A model generated the notes under the pieces. The model did not search any database and had not been told where the DNA came from. It saw nothing but the letters and a program-made list of their open reading frames with translations. From CBDAMZ01 sp965197375 (GTDB taxonomy: Bacteria > Acidobacteriota > Vicinamibacteria > Vicinamibacterales > UBA8438): DNA of 64,000 bases. The DNA lies in contig CBDAMZ010000010.1 in NCBI GenBank assembly GCA_965197375.1, forward strand, positions 558,001-622,000, read 5' to 3'. The translations under genes and the position numbers were made by a program. Below, one piece after another: positions 53,748-63,171 of the stretch (position 1 is its first letter; every line of letters begins with the position of its first letter).

Positions 53748-55904
53748 CTACCTCATCACGCGTTCGACCCCGAGCACGCCCGGCACTGTTCGCACGACCT
53801 TGATGACCCGTTGCAGGTGTTTGAGATCGTTGATGTCCATCGTGATGCTGATCCGCCCGCAGTAATCTTCGTCAGCACTCGCCTCGACCTTCTTAATATT
53901 GATTTTTGTGTCAGCGATGCATGTGGTGACGTCCGCGAGCATGCCCCGTCTGTCCTCGACCTGGATGATTAAGCAGACAGTGAAGACAGAGGTGTTGCCC
54001 GCCTTGTCCCACACCACGTCGATCCGCCGTTCGGGATCGTACAGCAGCTTGAGCACGTTTGGGCAACTCGCCGAATGGACCGACACGCCCTTACCGCGAG
54101 TGATATAGCCAACGATTCTCTCGCCGCGGATGGGGTTGCAACAGCCGGCGCGAAACACCATGAATTCGTCGAACCCTCGCACCTTAATCTGGTCCTCGTT
54201 TGGTCTGAGCACGCGGCGGACAACCGATGCGATGGCGGTTTCTTTCTTCTGCTCGCGCAACTGCTCCTGCGGGACGAGCCTGGCCAGAACGCTGCGCGGC
54301 GTCACTTTGCCATAGCCAATCACGGCGAACAGAGCGTCGCCCTGCTCCGCCCCGAACTCGCCAGCCACGCTCCTAAGCGCCTCAGGAGCAAGCACGGTCT
54401 TCGGGTTCAGGTCAAACTTCCGGATCTCTTTCTCGAGCAGCTTTCGCCCAAACTCCATCGCCCAGACTTTTTCTTCCTCATGAATGAAATGCTTGATTTT
54501 GTTACGCGCTCGCGAGGTAGCGACGAAGCCCAACCAGTCACGGCTTGGTTTATGACCAGTAGCGGTAATGACCTCGACGATGTCGCCACTTTGCAGACGC
54601 GTTCTGAGCGAGACCATCCGGCCATTCACACGCGCACCAACGCACCCGTGACCAATGTCAGTGTGGATCAAGTAGGCAAAATCGATGGGCGTGGCACCCC
54701 GCTGGAGCGCCTTAACCTCGCCTTTCGGGGTAAAAGCGTAGACCTCTTCTGGATAGAGGTCGATTTTAAGGCTGTGGATAAACTCGCTCGGACCGGGGAC
54801 CTCCTTCTGCAACTCTAGTAGTTGCCGAAGCCAAAGGAAGGACTGCTCATCGTCGTTCGTTTCGACCCGTCCTTCTTTGTATTTCCAGTGCGCGGCGATC
54901 CCTTCTTCGGCGACACGATGCATCTGCTCGGTGCGAATCTGAACCTCGAACGGGAACCCCCGATCGCTAATCACCGACGTGTGCAGCGACTGATACCCAT
55001 TGGGCCGTGGCATCGCAAGGAAGTCCTTAAACCGGCCAGGGACCGGCGCCCATGTCTGGTGAATGATGCCGAGCACTGCATAACAGTCACGAACCGACTG
55101 AGTGATGACCCGTAGTGCGACCAAGTCATACACTTCATCGAGCCGGATCTTCCGGCTCTTGAGCTTCTGCTGGATGCTGAACAGCCGTTTGATCCGCCCT
55201 TCGAGCACCGTGATCGGCACCTTGGCTTCACGCAGTTTACTCTCGAGCGTGCGTTTCAGTGTGGCCACCGTCTGTGTAGTGGCACGCCGTTTTTTCTCGA
55301 CCAACGCCCGCAACGTGTCGAACGCGTTTGGATCGAGATGCTGAAACGCCAATTCCTCAAGCTCGTTCTTGACCTTACTCATACCAAGGCGATGAGCGAT
55401 TGGAGCGTAGATGTCGAGTGTCTCCTGGGCGATCAGGACGCGCTGTTCCTCGCCGAGGTGATTCAGCGTACGCATGTTGTGAAGCCGATCAGCGAGCTTC
55501 ACCAGCATCACGCGTATGTCGTCGACCATCGCGAGAAAAATCTTTCGGAAGTTCTCCGCCTGGCGCTCCTCACTCGACGAGAACGGAATTCTACTGATCT
55601 TAGTGACACCTTCGACGACGCGAGCGACCTCTGGACCGAAGTGATCTCGGACGTTCTCGACTGTGGTAAATGTATCCTCCACAACGTCGTGCAGAAGGCT
55701 GGCGGCAATTGCTACATCGTCGAGCTTCATGTCGGCGACGAGCGCGGCCACTTCGAGCGGGTGAGTGATGTACTGCTCACCAGAACGGCGCACTTGGCCC
55801 GCGTGCTCCACCGCCGAAAACTCGTACGCGCGACGTAGAAGGTCGGTGTCTGAATCCGGGGTGTTGGCCCGGACCCTCGCCACGAGGTCATCAAAGCTGA
55901 TCAT
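53748..55904 (-). CDS. rel: Bifunctional (p)ppGpp synthetase/hydrolase (RelA/SpoT homologue)
   Basis: 718 aa long RSH protein. The HD hydrolase domain is intact (RRSGEQYITHPLEVAALVAD, ASLLHDVVEDTF, VKLADRLHNMRTL). The synthetase has DEVYDLVALRVI, VPGRFKDFLAMPRPNGYQSL and EVQIRTEQMHRVAEEGIAAH. TGS (VYAFTPKGEVKALQRGATPI) and a C-terminal ACT domain (EDRRGMLADVTTCIADTKIN) follow. The chain controls the stringent response. ATG 55904 (MISFDDLVARVRA). It is convergent with ridA. No terminator is obvious in the short gap. Confidence 0.95.
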   Translation of the reverse strand: MISFDDLVARVRANTPDSDTDLLRRAYEFSAVEHAGQVRRSGEQYITHPLEVAALVADMKLDDVAIAASLLHDVVEDTFTTVENVRDHFGPEVARVVEGVTKISRIPFSSSEERQAENFRKIFLAMVDDIRVMLVKLADRLHNMRTLNHLGEEQRVLIAQETLDIYAPIAHRLGMSKVKNELEELAFQHLDPNAFDTLRALVEKKRRATTQTVATLKRTLESKLREAKVPITVLEGRIKRLFSIQQKLKSRKIRLDEVYDLVALRVITQSVRDCYAVLGIIHQTWAPVPGRFKDFLAMPRPNGYQSLHTSVISDRGFPFEVQIRTEQMHRVAEEGIAAHWKYKEGRVETNDDEQSFLWLRQLLELQKEVPGPSEFIHSLKIDLYPEEVYAFTPKGEVKALQRGATPIDFAYLIHTDIGHGCVGARVNGRMVSLRTRLQSGDIVEVITATGHKPSRDWLGFVATSRARNKIKHFIHEEEKVWAMEFGRKLLEKEIRKFDLNPKTVLAPEALRSVAGEFGAEQGDALFAVIGYGKVTPRSVLARLVPQEQLREQKKETAIASVVRRVLRPNEDQIKVRGFDEFMVFRAGCCNPIRGERIVGYITRGKGVSVHSASCPNVLKLLYDPERRIDVVWDKAGNTSVFTVCLIIQVEDRRGMLADVTTCIADTKINIKKVEASADEDYCGRISITMDINDLKHLQRVIKVVRTVPGVLGVERVMR

Positions 55905-56152
55905 GGAAAACGGTGTCTAACCGAGCAGATCCGGGAGGGGCACGCCGAGCTCGCCCGATCATAGGAGGGCCACGTGGAGAGGGTCAAGGAACCGGAGGAG
56001 CCTACCAAGCGGGCGCTTGTGGTCTGCCCCCATTGTCAAGTAGCGATCGCCTGGCGCAGTCCCCAACGAACCGGAGATGTACGCCGGAGGCTCAGGCAGG
56101 CTGAACACCACAACCCATTGGAAAACCATAAGATACGAGCCCTCTGCAGTAC
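55905..56152. other. Intergenic region between rel and the lipoprotein gene
   Basis: Apart from the doubtful 60-codon frame nothing is recognised. It should contain the rel promoter on the minus strand, but no good -35/-10 pair was found. Confidence 0.3.
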
Positions 56153-56156
56153 TTGA
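55974..56156 (+). CDS. Possible short zinc-ribbon fragment
   Basis: 60 aa from GTG 55974. It contains LVVCPHCQVAIAWRSPQRTG, a single CxxC, then a basic helix. Preceded by GGAGG-like bases. Only one knuckle, so weak; it could be chance or a remnant. Confidence 0.22.
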   Translation: MERVKEPEEPTKRALVVCPHCQVAIAWRSPQRTGDVRRRLRQAEHHNPLENHKIRALCST

Positions 56157-56182
56157 CTTGGGCTTTTAGGCTTCACTATACT
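56153..56182 (+). promoter_or_regulatory. Promoter TTGACT-18-TATACT for the TPR lipoprotein
   Basis: TTGACT (56153-56158) and TATACT (56177-56182), each 5 of 6 to consensus, 18 bp apart. The predicted start near 56189 leaves a ~160-nt leader before ATG 56351, which has the strong site GGAAAGGGGA. Confidence 0.6.
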
Positions 56183-56350
56183 GGTCCGGTTTTGAGCACG
56201 GGTTTCTCGCCAGTTTGTGTCAGGTCGCCGGCTGGCCTTCAAGACCCAACTCCTGACGAGTGACACCTGCACGGTGCGTGGGCCGTCGCGAAGATCATCC
56301 TCGGTTCTGAAGCGAGTCGACAGGGCTGACACGTTGGAAAGGGGAACATT

Positions 56351-57337
56351 ATGAATACAGGCCGCAGCCTCGCGAAATTGATCGTGATCGCGGTGGTAAT
56401 GCTGCCGCTGGTCTCCTGCAGTTTCTTCGACCAGGTCGGCGCGCTCCGGACCTTTAGGGACGCGAACTCGCTGTACGGGCGGAAGGACTACGAGGCCGCT
56501 GTAAAAGCCTATCGGGAAGTTCTGGAGGTTGTCCAAGAAAGCCCAGACAGTAATTTATCGCAGCGGCTGACGGCAGCGTATTTTTACATGGGCAATAGCT
56601 ACGACAACTTGTACAAGCCTGCGCGGCGCGGCGAGCCGGAAAACGACGCGCACCTGCGTGAAGCTGAGAAATACTACCGGTTTGCCGCCGAGCGGATTGT
56701 GGAGCCGGACCTGCAGAAGCTGTCGATGCAATACCTCGTTTCCGTGTTCAACGCGGACAAGCTGAACGATCCGAGCCAGTCTGAGCCAGTCCTGCGTCAG
56801 ATGATCCAGATCGACCCGGGTGACCCCGATAACTACTTTGCGCTCGCCAGGCTCTATGAGGAGTCTGGCTTGTTCGAAGACGCCGAAGCGGTCATGCTCG
56901 AGGTTAAGGCCCTGCGACCAGACGACCCAACGGTCTATCTCCAGCTTGCGGGCTTCTACAATCGCGGTGGCGAGTTCGAGCAGACGATCGAGGCGCTCGA
57001 ACAGCGGGCGATCATCGAGCCGGACAACCCCGAAGCCTACTACACGATCTCGACCTACTACTGGGAGAAAGCCTTTCGTGACTTCCGCCTCACCCAAGAC
57101 CAGAAGTGGGATTACGTCATCGCCGGGATCGAGGCGTCTGACAAAGCGATCGACTTAAATGAGCGGTACACCGATGCGCTCGTCTACAAGAACATCCTGC
57201 TCCGCATGCAGGCCAACATGACAGAGAACTTCGACGAGCAGCAGGCTCTTATCGCGCAGGCCGATGAACTTCGTGACCGCGCGCAGGATCTGCAGGAGCA
57301 GCAGCGCACCGGCGCAACCGCCGGCGCCGGGGAATAG
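56351..57337 (+). CDS. TPR-repeat lipoprotein
   Basis: 328 aa. Signal peptide and lipobox (LAKLIVIAVVMLPLVSCSFF), then TPR repeats: ANSLYGRKDYEAAVKAYREV, AEKYYRFAAERI, ARLYEESGLFEDAEAVMLEV, GFYNRGGEFEQTIEALEQRA, and a last one around NLNERYTDALVYKNILL-type residues, ending in a Gln-rich coil. It resembles lipoproteins of the BamD/TPR type in size and place but lacks clear BamD features. Strong promoter, ribosome-binding site and terminator make it a well-expressed single gene. Role unknown. Confidence 0.85.
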   Translation: MNTGRSLAKLIVIAVVMLPLVSCSFFDQVGALRTFRDANSLYGRKDYEAAVKAYREVLEVVQESPDSNLSQRLTAAYFYMGNSYDNLYKPARRGEPENDAHLREAEKYYRFAAERIVEPDLQKLSMQYLVSVFNADKLNDPSQSEPVLRQMIQIDPGDPDNYFALARLYEESGLFEDAEAVMLEVKALRPDDPTVYLQLAGFYNRGGEFEQTIEALEQRAIIEPDNPEAYYTISTYYWEKAFRDFRLTQDQKWDYVIAGIEASDKAIDLNERYTDALVYKNILLRMQANMTENFDEQQALIAQADELRDRAQDLQEQQRTGATAGAGE

Positions 57338-57369
57338 CGCCGCCGAACTCAGACTCGAGCACACCGAAA

Positions 57370-57395
57370 GGCCGGTCCGGAGACCGGCCTTTTTT
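57370..57395 (+). terminator. Rho-independent terminator after the TPR lipoprotein
   Basis: Stem GGCCGGTC/GACCGGCC with a CGGA loop (57370-57389), followed by six Ts and more T-rich sequence. The A run before the stem lets it also work from the other side. Confidence 0.9.
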
Positions 57396-57572
57396 CTTTG
57401 GTGGTCCGGCGAGTGATAACCGTACACGGAAAAGGCCGACCTCCCTCAGCAAGGGGGGGGGAGCGGCCCGAACCTGGATTTCGCTGCAACGAAGCTAGTG
57501 CCGTTTCAACGTGTTGCTACGCCTCCCTACGCACTCGCACGCCCTTGGTAAGGCAAGTTGGAACGGGGCACG

Positions 57573-58043
57573 CTAGTCACCGACCGGCGTCGCGCCAGCC
57601 GCACGCCGCATCCCTTCGGTCACAATCCCGACCTTGTCGACACCAGCCCCTTTAGCAGCGTCGATCACTTCGATGATTTCGCCATAGGTCAGCGAGCCAG
57701 CTCCGGCAACGAACATCGTCTTATCACGCCGCTGCTCGAAGATTTCGCGCAATCGCGACTCGAGAGTTTGAATCGTGACGTCCTGATTATTGATTGAGAT
57801 ACGCCGATCGGCCATGTACTCGAGCACGATCTGACTGCTGTCGGTGGCCGCTTCCGCCGCGCCCTGCGTTTCGAGCGGTAAATTAATGTCCAGACCGCGT
57901 TGCGCCAACGGGAGGGCGGCCAAAAAAATCACGATGAGCACGAGCAGTACGTCGATGAACGGCGTAATGTTGATCTCGGTGTTCGCTTCCGGCCGTTCAG
58001 CTTCGACGACCGTTTCTGCACCGTGGTGCTTGCGATGAGCCAT
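57573..58043 (-). CDS. exbD: ExbD/TolR-family protein (second copy)
   Basis: 156 aa. One N-terminal transmembrane helix after a short cytoplasmic stretch: NTEINITPFIDVLLVLIVIF carries the proton-coupling Asp in the helix. The periplasmic part has LEYMADRRISINNQDVTIQT and SLTYGEIIEVIDAAKGAGVD. It couples proton flow through ExbB to TonB. It is the last gene of tonB-exbB-exbD-exbD, 11 bp after the other copy. Confidence 0.93.
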   Translation of the reverse strand: MAHRKHHGAETVVEAERPEANTEINITPFIDVLLVLIVIFLAALPLAQRGLDINLPLETQGAAEAATDSSQIVLEYMADRRISINNQDVTIQTLESRLREIFEQRRDKTMFVAGAGSLTYGEIIEVIDAAKGAGVDKVGIVTEGMRRAAGATPVGD

Positions 58044-58054
58044 GAACTATTCTC

Positions 58055-58483
58055 CTACCCAACAGCGCTAAGAAGCTTGCGCTCCGTGATGAGCCCGATG
58101 TCCTCGATCCCTATCCGCTGCAACCGGTCGAGCACGTTCATAATGTCCGAGTACCGCGCGTCCTCGTCTGCCTTGATGAGCAAGATCCGCTCGAACTTCC
58201 TATCCAGCGCGCGGTTGATCGCGTTCAGCAGATCCTGCTCTGACGTGATGACGTTGTCCACGTAGAAGCGCCCATCGGCCGTAACGCCAAGCACAGTCTG
58301 GGCGTCGTTCTCCGACTTGTCGGTCGGGTTAGCCGCCTCGGGAAGCGTGACGTCGACACCCTTCTGCAGAAGGGGCGCGATCAGCATAACAATGATCAGC
58401 AGCACGAGCATCACGTCACACATCGGCGTAATGTTGATGGTTGAAAACCCGGCGCCGCCTTTAGTGCCAACATCCATACTCAT
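58055..58483 (-). CDS. exbD: ExbD/TolR-family protein (first copy)
   Basis: 142 aa. FSTINITPMCDVMLVLLIIV holds the membrane helix with its conserved Asp, and DARYSDIMNVLDRLQRIGIE the periplasmic end. Two different ExbD proteins beside one ExbB suggest a mixed motor or two assemblies. Start ATG 58483 has GAGG upstream. In the TonB operon. Confidence 0.93.
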   Translation of the reverse strand: MSMDVGTKGGAGFSTINITPMCDVMLVLLIIVMLIAPLLQKGVDVTLPEAANPTDKSENDAQTVLGVTADGRFYVDNVITSEQDLLNAINRALDRKFERILLIKADEDARYSDIMNVLDRLQRIGIEDIGLITERKLLSAVG

Positions 58484-58520
58484 GGCAGGAACCTCCTCAA
58501 CTCACCGCGTGGCGTGTAGG

Positions 58521-59189
58521 CTAAGCCTTCTTGATGAAGTAGTCCACCAGCTCCGATGACGAGTTGTCCATCTCGACGTTGAAGTACTCGATACGACCCG
58601 TGAGGTAGTTGTAGAACCACACCGCTGGAATCGCGACGAACAAACCGATCGCGGTTCCGACGAGCGCCTCGGCGATTCCGGCCGACACGGCACCCAGTCC
58701 GCCAGACCCGGTCGCAGCGATCCCCTGGAACGCGTTGATGACGCCCAGCGTCGTGCCGAGCAGCCCGACGAACACAGCGGTCGACCCAATAGTCGCGAGC
58801 CCGCCCATGCCCTTCTTCAGGTCGGCGGCCGTGAGTGCCGAGGCGCGCTGAATGGAGCGGCGGACGCTGTCAATGACGTCGTCTTTGGAGAGCGACACGC
58901 CGGTGTCCTGCTGGAACTGATACTCCTGCAGCCCCGCCAGAACGACTTTACCTAAGTGGCTGTATTTATAAACCTTGGACTGCGAAACGGCTATTGCATC
59001 CTTCAGTCTCCCGTCTTTCAGATGCTTCGCCACCTGTGGCGCAACTAACTTCGACTGCTTCTTGGCTTGCGCGAAGGTAAACAACCGCTCAAAGAATACG
59101 CCCACCGACCACATCGACATAAAGGCAAGCAGGAGCATCAGGGACTTGACCGCCACGCCCATCTGCTCCCAGAGTTCGAGTAAATCCAT
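58521..59189 (-). CDS. exbB: ExbB/TolQ-family proton channel protein
   Basis: 222 aa with three membrane helices: SLMLLLAFMSMWSVGVFFER, LATIGSTAVFVGLLGTTLGV and LVGTAIGLFVAIPAVWFYNY. The conserved Thr/Ser and Pro positions of the channel are present. It forms the pentameric proton channel around ExbD, powering TonB. Between tonB and the two exbD genes; GAGGAG precedes the ATG. Confidence 0.94.
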   Translation of the reverse strand: MDLLELWEQMGVAVKSLMLLLAFMSMWSVGVFFERLFTFAQAKKQSKLVAPQVAKHLKDGRLKDAIAVSQSKVYKYSHLGKVVLAGLQEYQFQQDTGVSLSKDDVIDSVRRSIQRASALTAADLKKGMGGLATIGSTAVFVGLLGTTLGVINAFQGIAATGSGGLGAVSAGIAEALVGTAIGLFVAIPAVWFYNYLTGRIEYFNVEMDNSSSELVDYFIKKA

Positions 59190-59239
59190 TAGCTCCTCCT
59201 CAATGAACTGTCACGGACGGAATCGTTATTAGGCAGAGT

Positions 59240-59959
59240 CTAATTCAGCGTGAAATTCACCGTCACGGTCATGATGACCGGCACCGGCACACCATTCAGC
59301 AACGTGGGCGTGTATGCCCACTGCTTCACAGCCGTGACCGCAGCCTCGTCAAGCAACGGCACAGAACGCAACACCTTCACCGAGGCAACTTGGCCGGTCG
59401 GGCCAATGACAGCCTCGAGAATCACGACACCTTGAACGCGCGCTGACTGGGCCACACTCGGGTAGACCGGAGAAACGTCCCTGACCTTCGTGGGTGCTTG
59501 GATGTTGCCACCGACCCTGACTGGTTCCGGCGGGGGTGGCGGTGGCGGCGGCGCTGCGGGAAGCCCCCCCACAATGCCACCAACGACACCACCCGCGACA
59601 CCACCTTCGACTCCACTGACGCTCGACAGGTCGAATCCGCTCTCGGCCACGATCGCTTGCGGCGCCACGATCGGCGCGGCATCGGGATTGGTCTCGATCA
59701 CCGGCGCCGGCGGGGCCTCAGCTGGTCTGGGTGGTGGCGGTGGCGGCGGTGGCGGCGGCGGTGGCGGTGGCGCTGCCACGAACGCCATCATCGAGGCCGG
59801 CGTCGGCAGCGCGTCGACTGCCATGAGTGGAACGATCACGACCGCCCCAATTGCCACGGTGTGCGCCACGATCGACAGCGGCACGGTGTACCACTGCTTC
59901 GTGCCCACCTTGATTGTCGGGCTCGCGATCTCACCAAACATTTCAGCCACGTCAGGCAT
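59240..59959 (-). CDS. tonB: TonB-family energy transducer
   Basis: 239 aa. A membrane helix at residues ~28-50 ([20 protein letters not shown]) is followed by a run of more than ten prolines near residue 65, a Gly/Val linker ([15 protein letters not shown]), a second proline run and the C-terminal TonB domain ([53 protein letters not shown]). It spans the periplasm and opens outer-membrane receptors. The proline runs should make translation depend on EF-P. First gene behind a perfect consensus promoter. Confidence 0.93.
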   Translation of the reverse strand: MPDVAEMFGEIASPTIKVGTKQWYTVPLSIVAHTVAIGAVVIVPLMAVDALPTPASMMAFVAAPPPPPPPPPPPPPPRPAEAPPAPVIETNPDAAPIVAPQAIVAESGFDLSSVSGVEGGVAGGVVGGIVGGLPAAPPPPPPPPEPVRVGGNIQAPTKVRDVSPVYPSVAQSARVQGVVILEAVIGPTGQVASVKVLRSVPLLDEAAVTAVKQWAYTPTLLNGVPVPVIMTVTVNFTLN

Positions 59960-60015
59960 CAGCGAATTACCCCCCGGTTTATAAAGAGCGCCACCGGACC
60001 GGCTCGGAGGCGCCG

Positions 60016-60044
60016 ATTATATGCAGGCCAAAAACCGATGTCAA
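60016..60044 (-). promoter_or_regulatory. Perfect consensus promoter TTGACA-17-TATAAT for the tonB operon
   Basis: On the minus strand TTGACA (plus 60039-60044) and TATAAT (60016-60021) with exactly 17 bp between. Start expected near 60009, 50 nt before the tonB ATG. No Fur-box-like palindrome is evident over it. Confidence 0.85.
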
Positions 60045-60320
60045 CGAACAGGACCAACCCGGCACACCCCGAACTACCGGACAGCCGGCAGCCCCAACAA
60101 AGGCCGGACCCTCTCACACCCCGGCCAAGCCAAACGCCGGCGTGGTCATGCCCGCGAAACGGCCTCCCCAGCGCCTATACAACAGCCCCGCGCGCAAAAG
60201 GGGCCATCCTACGTGGCCTGACCCTGCTAGTCAAACGCCGCCTCGCCAACGTCACCCCGCGGCGACAATTCCGCGCGTGAACCCTCCGGAGGACGCCTCG
60301 GGGACCCGTCACGACCACCG
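60045..60320. other. C-rich intergenic region between tonB and the pyrophosphatase gene
   Basis: The plus strand is unusually C/A-rich and poor in G and T; frames across it are Pro/Arg/Thr-rich and unconvincing. It separates the end of hppA from the tonB promoter; no terminator hairpin with a T run was seen. Confidence 0.4.
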
Positions 60321-62429
60321 TCAACCCATCCACGCGACCACCAACGGTGCAAAAATCACCGCCACGATGCTCATTAACTTAATAAGGATGTTAAGACTTG
60401 GGCCAGCTGTGTCCTTAAACGGGTCGCCGACGGTATCTCCAATGACCGCTGCCTTATGGGGATCCGACCCTTTACCACCGTGGTGGCCCTCTTCAATGTA
60501 TTTCTTCGCGTTGTCCCAAACACCCCCAGCGTTGGCCATCATCAGCGCCAACAGGATACCAGCTACAAGCGCCCCGGCGAGAAGCCCCCCCAGACCGGAG
60601 ACCCCAAGCAAAAAGCCGGTCGCGACGGGGGCAAACACCGCGAGCAGGCCTGGAAGAATCATTTCTCGGATCGCCGCCTTCGTTGAAATCGCGACACACC
60701 GGGCTGAATCAGGTTCGGCTCGCCCTTCCATCAGCCCGTCGATCTCGCGGAACTGCCGCCGTACCTCTTCGATCATCTGATTCGCCGATCGGCCCACAGC
60801 GTTCATAGTCAGCGCGGCAAAGAGGAACGGCAGCATCCCGCCAAGCAACATGCCGAGTAGCACGTTTGGATTATCCAGAGTGAGGTCGAGATACCGTGGG
60901 TCGAACACTTCCACGCCGCCGGCTCGCTCAATTGCACCTGCGGCCGTCGAACGGAACGTGCTGAACAACGCCAGTGCGGTCAGCGCAGCCGAGCCTATGG
61001 CGAACCCCTTACCCATCGCCGCCGTCGTGTTCCCCACCGCGTCGAGCGCGTCAGTCCGCTCGCGAACGAACGGCTCGCAGCCACTCATTTCGGCGATCCC
61101 GCCGGCATTGTCCGCTACCGGGCCATAGGCGTCCACACCCAAGCTGATGCCTAACGTTGAGAGCATGCCGACGGCCGCGATCGCGATGCCGTAGAGCTGG
61201 GCAAACTCGTAGCTGAAATAGATGGTGAGGCAAATCACGATGACCGGCAGGGCACACGAGATCATGCCGACACCCAACCCAGCAATGATGTTGGTGGCGG
61301 GGCCGGTTTCCGACTGCTGCGCGATTCTGCGCGCCGGTGGCTTGTCCTTACCGGTGTAATACTCGGTCAGCTGGCCGATGGCGACTCCGGCCACGACGCC
61401 GAACAGAACGCACCAGAGAACGGCCCGCGGGATGCCCAGCACGCTCACCATCGCACCGGCACCAACGAGGACCAGCGCCGAGGCGACAAACAAGCCCCGC
61501 TGTAAGGCACTCGCGATCTTACGTTCGTCGTCGGTCCTCACAACGAAGGTACCCAGAATGGACGCAATGATACCGACACCAGCCAGCAGGATTGGAAACA
61601 GCACGAGGCCGCGTTGGATCCCACCAAACGCCGCCTCGTCGACGCCCCAGAGCGCCACCGCACTCGAGGCGCTGAGGGCCCACGCGAGAGCGATTGAAGA
61701 GATGATGCTGCCAACGTACGATTCGAATAGGTCCGCGCCCATACCAGCGACGTCCCCAACGTTGTCGCCCACGCTGTCAGCAATGGTGGCGGGGTTACGC
61801 GGATCGTCCTCGGGAATGCCGGCCTCCACCTTGCCCGAGAGGTCGGCCGCTACGTCGGCCGCCTTGGTGTAGATCCCCCCCCCGACGCGGGCAAACAGGG
61901 CAATCGACGATGCGCCCAATGAGAAACCGAACAATGCCTCGACCGCTGTCGGACCGTTTTCGTCCAAGCCACCGTAAGCGAAGTACAAAACGGCGACACC
62001 GAGAGTGCCAAGTGCCACGACCGTCAACCCCATAACTGCACCGCTCGAGAAGGCCACACGCAGCGCACTGGCCAGGCTCGTCGTCGCAGCGTAGGTCGTC
62101 CGGACGGCCGCCCCAGTGGCGGTGCGCATGCCGATCCATCCGGCCGTAGCAGACAGCACGGCGCCGACGAGGAAGCTCACGCCGGTCAGAAGGGCGCTCC
62201 TCGGCAGAAAGAGCGTCAAGATGAGAAACATGGCACCGACGAACACAGCCAGCACCGTATATTCGGTCCGCAGGAACGCCATGGCACCCTCGCGAATCAG
62301 GGCGGCGATTCGCTGCATCTGCTCGGTCCCCGGGTCGCGGTTGTTGATGGTACGAATCAGAAACAGAACAAAGAGAGCCGCCGCGACGGGCGCGCCCCAT
62401 CCGAGTGCGAAGTAGAGTTGTTGTTCCAT
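60321..62429 (-). CDS. hppA: Membrane-bound ion-translocating pyrophosphatase, K+-dependent class
   Basis: 702 aa, about 15-16 helices. It hydrolyses pyrophosphate and pumps H+ (or Na+) out. Catalytic loops: [58 protein letters not shown] and [19 protein letters not shown]. In [20 protein letters not shown] the Ala after GNTTA takes the place where K+-independent enzymes have Lys, so K+ dependence is expected. Proton versus sodium transport cannot be settled by eye. Confidence 0.93.
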   Translation of the reverse strand: MEQQLYFALGWGAPVAAALFVLFLIRTINNRDPGTEQMQRIAALIREGAMAFLRTEYTVLAVFVGAMFLILTLFLPRSALLTGVSFLVGAVLSATAGWIGMRTATGAAVRTTYAATTSLASALRVAFSSGAVMGLTVVALGTLGVAVLYFAYGGLDENGPTAVEALFGFSLGASSIALFARVGGGIYTKAADVAADLSGKVEAGIPEDDPRNPATIADSVGDNVGDVAGMGADLFESYVGSIISSIALAWALSASSAVALWGVDEAAFGGIQRGLVLFPILLAGVGIIASILGTFVVRTDDERKIASALQRGLFVASALVLVGAGAMVSVLGIPRAVLWCVLFGVVAGVAIGQLTEYYTGKDKPPARRIAQQSETGPATNIIAGLGVGMISCALPVIVICLTIYFSYEFAQLYGIAIAAVGMLSTLGISLGVDAYGPVADNAGGIAEMSGCEPFVRERTDALDAVGNTTAAMGKGFAIGSAALTALALFSTFRSTAAGAIERAGGVEVFDPRYLDLTLDNPNVLLGMLLGGMLPFLFAALTMNAVGRSANQMIEEVRRQFREIDGLMEGRAEPDSARCVAISTKAAIREMILPGLLAVFAPVATGFLLGVSGLGGLLAGALVAGILLALMMANAGGVWDNAKKYIEEGHHGGKGSDPHKAAVIGDTVGDPFKDTAGPSLNILIKLMSIVAVIFAPLVVAWMG

Positions 62430-62518
62430 CCTCTCCCCAGTTTTGGTGCCGAAAAACGAGCTACGCTAATAATTCCACTTTCCACATGTCAAGATTCACG
62501 GCAAGCTTCGCCGCAAGT

Positions 62519-63169
62519 CTACTCGCCCCTGACACGTCGTAGACCACCCGCTGCCGGTGCATCCGTGTCCCGCTGCCAGTCGCGGCCGATGCGCAGCCGC
62601 TCTGTGAGTGCCATCCCGCCGGTCAGAAAGATCTGCACCCCCTGCTGCACGGTCAGGTCGGGAAACGACACGGCCGCGCGTGGATAGACGTGGGTGTCGC
62701 CGAGATAGATGTGATTCGTTGGCACGTACACAGCCACCAGTTCCTCCAGACCACGCCCGTGATCCAACGTGAACTCTTTCGTTAGAAAGCCCAGGGCCAG
62801 GCCGCGCTTTGCATCGTCCACCAGCACGACGCGCTTGAACCCGCGCTCGTTTTCCGGTGAGAACGCTACCACCAGCTGCTTCACAGGCCCGTAGACCGCA
62901 CGGAAAATTGGCAGCCGCATGAGATACGCCTCACCTCGTTGAAGCACGCGCCGGCCAAAGACATTGGTCGCTAGCGCACCCACGATCACGACCGTCAATA
63001 ACAGGATGATGAGTCCCAATCCGGGGATCTCGTGGCCCAACCATTGGGCGTACAAAGGGCCCATCACGCCGTCGATCAACTGAAACAGCCACACGAAGGC
63101 AGCCACGCTGAAGACCAGCGGAACCGTGACGACGAAACCGGCGATCAAGCTACGACGAAGCCACTGCAT
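62519..63169 (-). CDS. DUF502 family membrane protein
   Basis: 216 aa. Two N-terminal helices (LIAGFVVTVPLVFSVAAFVW and LGLIILLLTVVIVGALATNV) and a beta-rich cytoplasmic part: LPIFRAVYGPVKQLVVAF, VVAVYVPTN-type strand NHIYLGDTHVYPR and MALTERLR. The pattern is that of the DUF502 family, whose function is unknown. It starts 2 bp after the stop of uppP and is probably co-transcribed with it. Confidence 0.88.
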   Translation of the reverse strand: MQWLRRSLIAGFVVTVPLVFSVAAFVWLFQLIDGVMGPLYAQWLGHEIPGLGLIILLLTVVIVGALATNVFGRRVLQRGEAYLMRLPIFRAVYGPVKQLVVAFSPENERGFKRVVLVDDAKRGLALGFLTKEFTLDHGRGLEELVAVYVPTNHIYLGDTHVYPRAAVSFPDLTVQQGVQIFLTGGMALTERLRIGRDWQRDTDAPAAGGLRRVRGE

Positions 63170-63171
63170 GA

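Noticed and set aside
59700..59775. GGT/GGC trinucleotide run as a regulatory repeat
   Set aside because: It is simply the coding sequence of the TonB proline run read on the plus strand.
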